The notes: generated from the sequence alone by a model not told the origin. 5,093 nucleotides of DNA from Candidatus Bathyarchaeota archaeon (GCA_005882955.1 VBBB01000059.1:3553-8645), one strand, 5' to 3'. Positions 1-5,093 are shown, counted from the first letter of the stretch. Program-made: numbers and translations.

Positions 1-600
1 CCAATAGTTGCCGGAGTAGAACAAGAATTCGGCGACGTCCCAACTATAATCCCCCTCGTATCGGGCCTGCTCTAAATCGACGAGAGTGACTTTCCCATCC
101 CGATCGACTATGAAGTTCTCAGGTTTGGTGTCCCCCAATGCGGCCTCTAGCTCGTGGGCGCTAGCCACCAATAATCCTGCAGTACGAGCCGCTTCTTTCT
201 CTCTCTGGCCGATCTGACTTGACTGAGCCAGTTTTACTAGTAGACTCGATAATCCATCTCCTGGAATGTAAGAAAAGAGGATACATCTAGACTTCGTGTC
301 AGCGCCTAGGATCTCCGGGACCCTCAGTCCCCGTCTGGAAAGAAGATAGTTGAAAGCGTACTCCGCCTCCATTCGCCGGCGGCCCGAGATCGAGAACCGA
401 ACACTGCCAAGACCGTAGAGGCTAAGTGTGACCCATTTGAGAGAAATCCAATTCGTGTACCGTTTCGCAACAAACTTCTCACCGTCAACGTTGATGAGAA
501 AGACGTCGTTGACGAAGCTTCCGATTCTTCTTATCGATATACGACCGTTAGGTCTGTGGGTTCGGACGAGCTTTAGAATTTGGTCTGTCTCTTCAGGTAA
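1..600 (-). CDS. Atypical protein-kinase-like protein, N-terminal part, cut by the left window edge
   Basis: The minus-strand frame is open from an in-frame TGA at 607-609 to position 1, giving about 200 residues. Counting from 600, the visible kinase landmarks are a beta3 lysine (VAKRY, K46), a candidate alpha-C glutamate (E78 or E80), a catalytic-loop motif GDTKPEN with D157 and N162, and a metal-binding DLE (D175) in place of DFG. The segment after it (GDYSWDVAEFLFY) resembles the equivalent region of RIO/Bud32/Kdo-kinase-like enzymes. It probably phosphorylates a protein or small molecule in the cytosol; the substrate is unknown. Leucine 155 precedes GD where most kinases have His. No ATG, GTG or TTG occurs in frame before codon 76, which lies inside the N-lobe, so the start is abnormal: TTA at 598-600 sits at good spacing behind GGTGAGGAG. 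The rest of the C-lobe lies outside the window. The kinase fold is fairly sure; the subfamily is not. Confidence 0.7.
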
Positions 601-602
601 GG

Positions 603-611
603 CTCCTCACC
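603..611 (-). promoter_or_regulatory. Shine-Dalgarno sequence that places the kinase start
   Basis: The minus strand reads GGTGAGGAG. Its GGTGA core complements the usual archaeal 16S rRNA 3' end. It overlaps the in-frame TGA at 607-609, so translation must begin downstream. Six bases separate the GGTGA core from TTA at 598-600, normal spacing for a start codon. No canonical start is found there, which makes this site the main argument for placing the start. Confidence 0.5.
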
Positions 612-648
612 AATTAAATGGGACTCGGCTGATATGAGACCAGTTCTC

Positions 649-657
649 CTAAATATG
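649..657. promoter_or_regulatory. TATA-like element between divergent genes
   Basis: CTAAATATG on the plus strand, with CATATTTAG on the minus strand, is the most TATA-like stretch in the 601-688 gap. On the plus strand it would place transcription near 678-680, about 10 bases before the TTG at 689. On the minus strand it would place transcription near 627, giving a leader of roughly 27 bases that includes the GGTGAGGAG site. A second weak minus-strand box (ATTTAAT, 613-619) would start transcripts downstream of that site. Which box serves which gene is inference. Confidence 0.4.
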
Positions 658-680
658 GTAGATTGAACCGGACTTCGATT

Positions 681-684
681 GGAG
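681..684 (+). promoter_or_regulatory. Short Shine-Dalgarno before the TTG at 689
   Basis: GGAG lies four bases upstream of TTG 689 and supports that start. There is no ATG choice in this frame near the beginning of the gene. The spacing is tight and the match short, so support is modest. Confidence 0.35.
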
Positions 685-688
685 CGAA

Positions 689-1522
689 TTGGAATCGAGA
701 TCTTCCGACTCTCACAATCGCAGAAACTTCCTAGTCTGCTCTATAGCATCGTTTCTGCTATTCCTAATCGGTTCGGTGCAACTTCTATCTTATCGCATCT
801 TGTCTTTAGAACTCGGCATTATCAATGCGATCGTGATCTCATTACTTGCGATACCTCTTGGTTACGCGTACATGTATTTCTTTGGAGGGTTCGTGTCCAC
901 TAGGGCCATCAAACTCTACCTCTTGATTACTCGAGGAACACACATCGTCACAGCAAAGGTATCCGAGCTCGAATCGATAAGATCTGGAAAAGGGGCTAGA
1001 TTGACTCTCCGCCGCCAGCTGACCTACTTCCCATTCATTCTGGCTGTCATCGTGTCCTTCGCGATCTATCTGTCGAGACACCATCTTGTGCCAGTTGTCT
1101 CGCCTTTGGCGAAGACTTCGGATGTGATCTCTCTGATCACCGAGGACCAGATCACTTTGACAATGTTAGGGTCGCTGATGGTTCCAGTAGTTGCGCTTGC
1201 ACTTCCCTACCTTGGTGGCTTGAGGCTTCGAACGATAGACGTTGGTCCGTTTCATACGACCATTCTCTCACTTGTCGTGGGAGTGTCTGGGGGTTTCACT
1301 CTTCTCTACTCCATTCTCACTCAGCCTATCATTAGCGGTCTAATCCACTACCTGCTACTGTTCATGGGGGTCTGCTGGTGCTTTGCGATAGGCTGTAACC
1401 TCGCTGCTGATCCGGCGAACAGACAGATAGTCAAGAGCGTTCTTTCGGAGAAGATCTCGTCCAGTCTGATATCGTCTAAGATATGGCTTCAAACTCCCCA
1501 GGGTGAGTTTAGAGAAGTTTAG
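689..1522 (+). CDS. Six-helix integral membrane protein, unknown family
   Basis: This 277-residue protein is strongly hydrophobic. I see likely membrane helices near residues 14-34, 43-66, 112-129, 154-175, 188-209 and 215-238. Basic residues fall at the N terminus (R11, R12), in the 71-112 loop, near R179/R181 and in the C-terminal tail. This gives a consistent positive-inside topology with both ends in the cytoplasm. The 71-112 loop (with TAKVSELESIRSGKG) is the longest soluble part and could be a contact surface. I recognise no transporter, enzyme or secretion-system signature; a T2SF/ArlJ-type fold was considered but the characteristic motifs are not visible. The start chosen is TTG at 689, preceded by GGAG at 681-684; the frame is otherwise open only from 662, without an ATG. 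It ends 60 bases before the KaiC-like gene on the same strand, which has its own TATA box, so co-transcription is possible but not required. Confidence 0.75.
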   Translation: MESRSSDSHNRRNFLVCSIASFLLFLIGSVQLLSYRILSLELGIINAIVISLLAIPLGYAYMYFFGGFVSTRAIKLYLLITRGTHIVTAKVSELESIRSGKGARLTLRRQLTYFPFILAVIVSFAIYLSRHHLVPVVSPLAKTSDVISLITEDQITLTMLGSLMVPVVALALPYLGGLRLRTIDVGPFHTTILSLVVGVSGGFTLLYSILTQPIISGLIHYLLLFMGVCWCFAIGCNLAADPANRQIVKSVLSEKISSSLISSKIWLQTPQGEFREV

Positions 1523-1540
1523 ACCGTCTTTCGAGCTACT

Positions 1541-1550
1541 GTTTTTATAC
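1541..1550 (+). promoter_or_regulatory. Archaeal TATA box of the KaiC-like gene
   Basis: GTTTTTATAC is a strong archaeal TATA box, centred near 1546. It predicts a transcript start near 1571, leaving a leader of about 12 bases before the TTG at 1583. No Shine-Dalgarno is visible in that leader. The same T-run lies about 20 bases after the upstream stop codon and could also help end transcription of the membrane-protein gene. Confidence 0.7.
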
Positions 1551-1582
1551 ATTCAAGGGACGGAAAACACCTGGCATTCTTC

Positions 1583-2320
1583 TTGGACAGAGTTCCCACC
1601 GGCATCAAAGGCCTAGACGAACTATTGGGAGGAGGATTCCCCGACGGAAGATGCATTCTGATTGTGGGGAGCCCGGGTTCGGGAAAGACTACATTCGCCT
1701 TGCAATATCTGTATCATGGAGCGATGTTAGGCGAAACGGGACTCTACGTTACACTTGACGAACATCCTGATCATGTGAAGAGGAACCTTCAGTCTTACGA
1801 TTGGGACATAGATGGGATGGAGAAGAAGGGGAAGCTGCTGTTCATTGACGCAAGCGGTTTGAGAAGAACTGGGAGCGAAAGCAGCCGTATGTCGCCATAC
1901 GGCGGGTCCGCGACTGACGTTTCAGACTTTACAGAGCTTCTGAAGACTATCAACAAGGTTGTGGAGGGAGAGAATGTTCGAAGGATCGCCTTGGACCCCG
2001 TTACTTCTCTGATGCTCCGATATGTGGAGGAGTTGAAGAAGCGGAGGGCGACGGTCGCGTTTTTTGACGCCTTAGCCGATTCTGGCTGCACATCACTGAT
2101 AACCAGCGAGTTGAAGACGTCATTGATGGACAGGCGATTCCAGCTAGAGGAATTCCTGTCTCATGGAGTAGTCCTCCTACATTCGCTGTTCCATGAAGGC
2201 AACGTCGTGAGGGCGGTTCAGATAGAAAAGATGCGCGGAATATCTCACGACACACAGATCCGTCCATACCAGTTTGGAGTTACGGGAATAGAAGTCTTTC
2301 CGAGAGACAAGGTATTCTAA
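1583..2320 (+). CDS. Soluble single-domain KaiC-like (RadA/RecA superfamily) ATPase
   Basis: This 245-residue protein has the full single-domain KaiC layout. The opening motif is TGIKGLDELLGGGFP (residues 6-20), Walker A is GSPGSGKT (29-36), and Walker B is RRIALD ending at D138. The segment EEFLSHGVVLL (189-199) and a KMRG motif (217-220) match the C-terminal half of the family. The catalytic pair that is Glu-Glu in KaiC is Asp59-Glu60 here (VTLDEHP). By eye alignment, the KaiC phospho-acceptor Ser/Thr pair falls at Glu190-Phe191, so clock-type autophosphorylation is not expected at that site. It should bind ATP and may form a ring, acting in the cytosol as a regulatory switch; its partner is unknown. 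The start is TTG 1583, directly before the conserved N-terminal motif and about 12 bases after the predicted transcript start. It converges on the membrane-tethered homologue with 6 bases between the genes. The family call is very secure, the role is not. Confidence 0.95.
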   Translation: MDRVPTGIKGLDELLGGGFPDGRCILIVGSPGSGKTTFALQYLYHGAMLGETGLYVTLDEHPDHVKRNLQSYDWDIDGMEKKGKLLFIDASGLRRTGSESSRMSPYGGSATDVSDFTELLKTINKVVEGENVRRIALDPVTSLMLRYVEELKKRRATVAFFDALADSGCTSLITSELKTSLMDRRFQLEEFLSHGVVLLHSLFHEGNVVRAVQIEKMRGISHDTQIRPYQFGVTGIEVFPRDKVF

Positions 2321-2326
2321 TGGGTC

Positions 2327-4093
2327 CTATTTTCTCGGTTTCTTCGAATAGAAGATTATCCCTTTATTGTCTTCCACGGTAAAGGTCACCCAGCCCTCAT
2401 GAAAACTTCTATTCCTGAACTTGATAATACGCATCCTTCGCCTCCTTAGGCCACCTTCCTCAAAGGCCTCCATCTGAATTATGCAGTCCGAGGCTTCTTC
2501 GAGTTGTCGCAAGATTAGATCGTCAACGCTCGACCCAATCGTAAAGAAGATCTTGCCTCCACTTCCTCTTGCTTTCGCTCCTACAGTCTGAGCGAAGGAA
2601 ACAATGCTTTCGGACTTGGACCGTGGGGCAAGTGGAGTAAGAGAATCAAAGTAAACACTTGCACCATCGCCGGGCGTGGACATTGCAGAAGAGATCTTGA
2701 CGCCAAGAGACGTGAGGTCTCCACTGGAAGAAACGTAGAATTTCTCCTGGGACGGTTGACCCGCTTCCATGGAGTAGGAATCGACAAACTTCAGAGACTC
2801 TTTGCTCTCATAGGGTTCAGTCTCTAATCCCAAAGACCGCATTCCACTCCGGATCTTTCCAGGAAAGTCAGCGGTTGAGACGAAAACGCAAGGTCGCCCC
2901 CTCTTTAGGTCATCGTACATGAGCTGATCTGTCAACAGAGTCTTGCCCGCGCCTGTGGTACCTTCTACTGTAACCATTGTCCCTTGAGGCAACCTACCCC
3001 CGGTCAAAGAGTAGAAGTGGTCGAAGGGCGCCAGATACTCCTTCCTCCGTCGTCTCTTGATATAGAATGTACCTGCGATGATTCCGCCGGCCGCACCCAC
3101 GATGTAGGGTATCAGGTCCAGAGGATGAATGCCGGGTTTGAACAGTCCGAAACCGGAGGGTCCATGGAGGCTGTAGGCGATATTGCCCTGTATATCGACA
3201 ACGTCGATCCAAACCTGGTAGTTTCCCTCAGAAAGGTTCGAAGGATAAGTCCACTCCGCAACGTAGGGGTACGTCTGTTGAGGTTGAGAGACCGGAGGGA
3301 TCTGAGAAAATGGAATATTGACCGCGTTCGGAACAGGTCGCCCGGAAGGGTCTACTATCGTGAGATTTACGCTTCTAACGTCGTCTTTGCCGAACGCTGA
3401 TGTGACAGGTGCTTGCACCAAGACCGTATTTTGTCCTTTGGTTGCATTCAGATTGAAACTAGCAGCAGCGTTTCCAGTCCAATCAAGAATCTGGACCGGT
3501 CCAATTGAAGAATACCCTGATAAAGGGAGTAGCACGAACGACGGAGTCGAAGGCTCGCCCCAATACATCGTTACGATCATCTTTGCTGGAGTAGTTGCGT
3601 TGATACCAACTCGAACCTGAGTACCGAATGTGAGAGAGAGAGCCAACGGCTGGACATAGTTGAGCGTGCACGCCGCCGGTGAACGACCGATGGGGCATGG
3701 TACTGGAAGAGTACTGGAGTTGGACCATAGGCCGTTCAAGGGCTTCCAACTGAAGACCCCTTGAACCTGCACTGATGTGACGCTGGAAGCATTTCCCGAT
3801 AGCCATATCGTGAAGGTCGGTAATCCTGACACAGTGAGGGATGAGAGCAAGAATGACGGGAGAACGAAGAACGTGGGAACGCGAGAGAGATTGTCACTGA
3901 TCACGGGTCCAGTGAGAGGACTGCTACTGAGGGATCCTGGAATTGAGGCGTTGGGATGAGATGCACCGGAAAAGTAGAAGGATCTGTTTACGTTAGGAGC
4001 CAGTGCTGGAGCATGCGCCTCTCTCGGCGACAAAGCGGCGATAAGGAGAATAAAGAAAAGCGTAACGATAATTATCGATGCTCGACGGCGCAA
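2327..4093 (-). CDS. Membrane-anchored protein with glycosylation-prone ectodomain and cytoplasmic KaiC-like ATPase domain
   Basis: The 588 residues divide clearly. Residues 1-28 form a signal peptide (MRRR, a hydrophobic core, AHA before the likely cleavage). About 29-320 is an ectodomain rich in Ser, Thr, Pro and Asn, with nine N-X-S/T sequons (N36, N48, N68, N101, N125, N165, N216, N243, N286) and one cysteine pair (C133, C142). Its 239-312 part looks like an Ig-like beta fold. A membrane helix at about 324-345 is followed by KRRRRK, placing the C terminus in the cytoplasm. Residues 355-588 form a RecA-fold domain with Walker A GTTGAGKT (378-385), Walker B VYFD (D483) and an EEASDCIIQ segment like the family's C-terminal half. 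The catalytic Glu pair is Ala408-Asp409, and KMRG is absent. ATP binding is likely; hydrolysis may be weak. ArlH and GvpD are distant comparators, but neither has this architecture. The start is TTG 4091-4093 just after a predicted transcript start. Confidence 0.9.
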   Translation of the reverse strand: MRRRASIIIVTLFFILLIAALSPREAHAPALAPNVNRSFYFSGASHPNASIPGSLSSSPLTGPVISDNLSRVPTFFVLPSFLLSSLTVSGLPTFTIWLSGNASSVTSVQVQGVFSWKPLNGLWSNSSTLPVPCPIGRSPAACTLNYVQPLALSLTFGTQVRVGINATTPAKMIVTMYWGEPSTPSFVLLPLSGYSSIGPVQILDWTGNAAASFNLNATKGQNTVLVQAPVTSAFGKDDVRSVNLTIVDPSGRPVPNAVNIPFSQIPPVSQPQQTYPYVAEWTYPSNLSEGNYQVWIDVVDIQGNIAYSLHGPSGFGLFKPGIHPLDLIPYIVGAAGGIIAGTFYIKRRRRKEYLAPFDHFYSLTGGRLPQGTMVTVEGTTGAGKTLLTDQLMYDDLKRGRPCVFVSTADFPGKIRSGMRSLGLETEPYESKESLKFVDSYSMEAGQPSQEKFYVSSSGDLTSLGVKISSAMSTPGDGASVYFDSLTPLAPRSKSESIVSFAQTVGAKARGSGGKIFFTIGSSVDDLILRQLEEASDCIIQMEAFEEGGLRRRRMRIIKFRNRSFHEGWVTFTVEDNKGIIFYSKKPRK

Positions 4094-4120
4094 TCTACTA
4101 AGGAAAAGTCGACTTCGAAG

Positions 4121-4128
4121 TTAAAAGG
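4121..4128 (-). promoter_or_regulatory. TATA box of the membrane-anchored ATPase gene
   Basis: The minus strand reads CCTTTTAA, centred near 4124. It predicts a transcript start near 4098, about five bases before the TTG at 4093, so the message would be nearly leaderless. No Shine-Dalgarno is seen, consistent with that reading. Confidence 0.5.
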
Positions 4129-4194
4129 TTCTGCGAACGTCGGGTTCTCCAAGAAAACGAGGAATAGGTGGGCTGTGTTGTAGAAAGGGCTGGC

Positions 4195-4338
4195 TTATGC
4201 TTTCCCTATGCGGAAGACTGAGGTTCCGCAGTTTGGGCAGACGCCTTTGACGGCTGGTTTGCCGTTCTTGAGCGTCACGTTCTGTGGGTCTTTGATCTCG
4301 ATGCTTGTCTTGCATTTTACGCAGTATGCTGTTGGCAT
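4195..4338 (-). CDS. Small four-cysteine zinc-ribbon protein, DUF5679 type
   Basis: This 47-residue protein carries two CxxC knuckles, C6-x2-C9 (CVKC) and C34-x2-C37 (CPNC), separated by a central stretch with VTLKNGKPAVKG and ending FRIGKA. The pattern matches the small DUF5679 zinc-ribbon proteins I know from archaea, which are close to this length. One zinc ion is expected, bound by the four cysteines. Function is unknown; nucleic-acid or ribosome association would be typical for such basic miniature ribbons but is only inference. The frame is open further upstream to about 4419, but the start is taken at ATG 4336-4338 because the family begins with MPxAYC and a TATA box lies at 4376-4382, so upstream codons would not be transcribed. 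It is the only gene here with an ATG start. It lies about 100 bases upstream of the membrane ATPase on the same strand, each with its own promoter. Confidence 0.9.
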   Translation of the reverse strand: MPTAYCVKCKTSIEIKDPQNVTLKNGKPAVKGVCPNCGTSVFRIGKA

Positions 4339-4348
4339 TTCGTTCTCA

Positions 4349-4365
4349 ACTGAGCGCGACTGAGC
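4349..4365 (-). repeat. Two direct 7-base repeats at the zinc-ribbon transcript start
   Basis: ACTGAGC occurs at 4349-4355 and again at 4359-4365 (plus-strand reading). The copies start 10 bases apart, one DNA helical turn. They cover the predicted transcript start between the TATA box and the ATG. A protein bound to one face of the helix here could block or adjust transcription; that use is inference, and so short a repeat can arise by chance. Confidence 0.3.
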
Positions 4366-4375
4366 ACAGTTGGGG

Positions 4376-4382
4376 TATAAAA
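4376..4382 (-). promoter_or_regulatory. TATA box of the zinc-ribbon gene
   Basis: The minus strand reads TTTTATA followed by CC, a near-ideal archaeal TATA box. It predicts a transcript start near 4353, giving a leader of about 15 bases to the ATG at 4338. It also rules out the longer open frame as the true gene. Confidence 0.7.
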
Positions 4383-4553
4383 CACTCACGCAGAAAGGCG
4401 AAGACCCCACGAGGGGCACAGGTGGAATGGCGGGTGTTTCGTGCTCGTTAGTGTGGACGACGGCTGAAGATAGGTGATTCCTACAAATACTACGGGTTTC
4501 TAACTCTGAAGAGTGAAATTGTTCATAATCTGAACGAAAACTGACCGATGGGG

Positions 4554-4594
4554 AACCGCTCTCTGGAAGACCCTTTTCCTCATGGAGAGAGGTT
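4554..4594. other. Imperfect inverted repeat in the gap after the small helical gene
   Basis: AACC (4554-4557) and TCTCT (4560-4564) can pair with AGAGA (4586-4590) and GGTT (4591-4594), leaving a two-base GC bulge. An inner GGAA/TTCC pair (4565-4568 with 4576-4579) extends the stem. It lies 18 or more bases after the stop of the minus-strand gene at 4612, so a 3'-end RNA structure or terminator is possible. The rest of the 4383-4611 gap holds no gene, tRNA or convincing small RNA that I can see. Confidence 0.3.
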
Positions 4595-4611
4595 CGAGTT
4601 GGGAGACTCCT

Positions 4612-4953
4612 TCAGGAATCTCTCTTTGAGCGTCGGACGAGGGCGTCGTATGCGTCTTTGATTTGTCTCTGAATGGCGTAGTTGCGGAGCTTCTGGGACC
4701 ATGTCTGTTCGAAGAGTTCCTTCATGCTTAGGTTTCGTAGACGGTCCAAATCGGTTCTCTTGCCGTTCTCCATTAGCTCATTCACGAGGGCGTTAAACTC
4801 CTCGAAGCTCGGGGGCTCTTGATGCATTCCTTTCTCGCGTGCCTCTTTCTGGCGCTCCTTGACGAGTCGCGAAGCGGCCCTCACGGATTTTTGAAGGAGA
4901 AGGTCGATTCTCTCGCCGAATCCTTGTTGCACTCTAGGGTTCCCTTCGACCAA
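4612..4953 (-). CDS. Small charged helical protein, unknown function
   Basis: The 113-residue product is highly charged and almost free of cysteine and aromatic residues except near the end. Residues about 12-42 (with Lys, Arg and Glu spaced as in an amphipathic helix) and about 50-108 should be helical. There is no signal peptide or membrane segment, so it is probably cytosolic. I recognise no family. Two features stand out: a central acidic-to-basic stretch (SFEEFNALVNELMENGKR, about 49-66) and a C terminus rich in Arg and Lys. A small adaptor or nucleic-acid-associated role is possible but unsupported. The start is TTG 4951-4953, the only canonical start between the in-frame stop at 4978-4980 and a GTG at codon 8, which is the alternative. 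No Shine-Dalgarno is visible. The coding call rests on length, frame coherence and amphipathic pattern. Confidence 0.65.
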   Translation of the reverse strand: MVEGNPRVQQGFGERIDLLLQKSVRAASRLVKERQKEAREKGMHQEPPSFEEFNALVNELMENGKRTDLDRLRNLSMKELFEQTWSQKLRNYAIQRQIKDAYDALVRRSKRDS

Positions 4954-4984
4954 TGGTGATGTTGTGCGTTCGTGTTCTTAGAGT

Positions 4985-5000
4985 CGCGAGTTTCCTCGCG
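4985..5000. repeat. Perfect short inverted repeat upstream of the small helical gene
   Basis: CGCGAG at 4985-4990 and CTCGCG at 4995-5000 form a six-base-pair GC-rich stem around a TTTC loop. It lies about 32 bases before the TTG at 4953, near where a promoter would be, and in the gap to a possible gene on the other strand. It could be an operator or the end of an RNA; no T-run follows on the plus strand. Confidence 0.35.
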
Positions 5001-5041
5001 TGAGAGCCGCGCAATGAAGAGTGCCTGCTCCGGTTTGGAAC

Positions 5042-5047
5042 TTTAGA
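5042..5047 (+). promoter_or_regulatory. Possible TATA box for a gene leaving the right edge
   Basis: TTTAGA lies in a locally A/T-richer stretch, about 25 bases before ATG 5070. That spacing would make the ATG the transcript start. The match to the TATA consensus is weak. Confidence 0.2.
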
Positions 5048-5069
5048 GTCTTTGGGTGAGGATGAGAGA

Positions 5070-5093
5070 ATGGGTCAGCGAAGGATGATTGTC
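5070..5093 (+). CDS. Possible start of a gene cut by the right edge
   Basis: ATG at 5070 opens a frame that encodes MGQRRMIV before the window ends. A GGTGAG stretch at 5055-5060 lies ten bases upstream and a weak TATA-like TTTAGA about 25 bases upstream, so either leadered or leaderless initiation is conceivable. Eight codons are too few to identify a product or to be sure the gene is real. If real, it diverges from the small helical gene at 4612-4953. Confidence 0.25.

Noticed and set aside
428..637. Plus-strand open frame opposite the kinase
   Set aside because: It lies antisense to a coherent kinase-like frame and crosses the divergent promoter.
689..1522. Membrane protein as an ArlJ/TadC secretion-platform component
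   Set aside because: Size and helices are loosely similar, but the characteristic T2SF cytoplasmic domain is not visible and no ArlI/TadA-type ATPase is present in the window.
2984..3620. Open frames on the plus strand opposite the ectodomain
   Set aside because: They are antisense shadows of the 2327-4093 gene, which has a signal peptide, membrane helix and Walker motifs; the plus-strand products have no domain features.
3629..3641. Short GA-rich run
   Set aside because: Five GA units inside the coding sequence of the membrane ATPase; too short to be a meaningful repeat.
4195..4419. Longer 74-residue version of the zinc-ribbon protein
   Set aside because: The extra N-terminal residues overlap the TATA box at 4376-4382 and precede the family's usual MPxAYC start; ATG 4338 is the better start.
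4472..4545. Series of CTGA and GTGA motifs suggesting a C/D box guide RNA
   Set aside because: The C box match is poor and the distance from it to the first CTGA is about 25 bases, too long for an archaeal C/D RNA.
4586..4606. GGTTCGAGT resembling a tRNA T-loop
   Set aside because: The five bases on each side cannot form a T-stem, and no acceptor or anticodon arm is found at the expected distances on either strand.
4978..5091. Minus-strand open stretch upstream of the small helical gene, possibly the C terminus of another gene
   Set aside because: The predicted residues are low in structure and overlap a GC-rich hairpin; 37 codons without other support are likely to be chance.

Overview
The window looks archaeal. 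It carries two KaiC/RadA-type ATPase domains, a tiny DUF5679-type zinc-ribbon protein close to those of Thaumarchaeota/Bathyarchaeota-like lineages, T/A-rich TATA-like boxes about 25 bases before inferred transcript starts, short or absent leaders, and frequent TTG start codons. Base composition is about even. I cannot name a species; a TACK-group archaeon (Nitrososphaeria or Bathyarchaeia relative) is my inference.

Layout. (1) Positions 1-606, minus strand: the N-terminal 200 or so residues of an atypical protein kinase that runs off the left edge. It has no normal start codon; a TTA sits where the start should be, behind a good Shine-Dalgarno sequence. (2) Positions 689-1522, plus strand: a six-helix membrane protein of no family I recognise, divergent from the kinase. 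(3) Positions 1583-2320, plus strand: a soluble single-domain KaiC-like ATPase with its own strong TATA box. (4) Positions 2327-4093, minus strand, convergent with only 6 bases between stops: a 588-residue protein with signal peptide, glycosylation-prone ectodomain, one membrane helix and a cytoplasmic KaiC-like ATPase domain. (5) Positions 4195-4338, minus strand: a 47-residue four-cysteine zinc ribbon. (6) Positions 4612-4953, minus strand: a charged, helical small protein of unknown function. (7) A possible gene start at the right edge.

How they may work together. The clearest theme is the facing pair of KaiC-family ATPases, one soluble with most family motifs intact and one tethered to the membrane below an extracellular domain, with its catalytic glutamate pair replaced. 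Known KaiC relatives often act as oligomeric switches (KaiC in clocks, ArlH in the archaellum motor). A plausible but untested reading is that the membrane protein senses something outside and relays it through its RecA-fold domain, perhaps by contact with the soluble partner. The neighbouring kinase and polytopic membrane protein fit a signalling theme, but nothing in the sequence proves a functional link.
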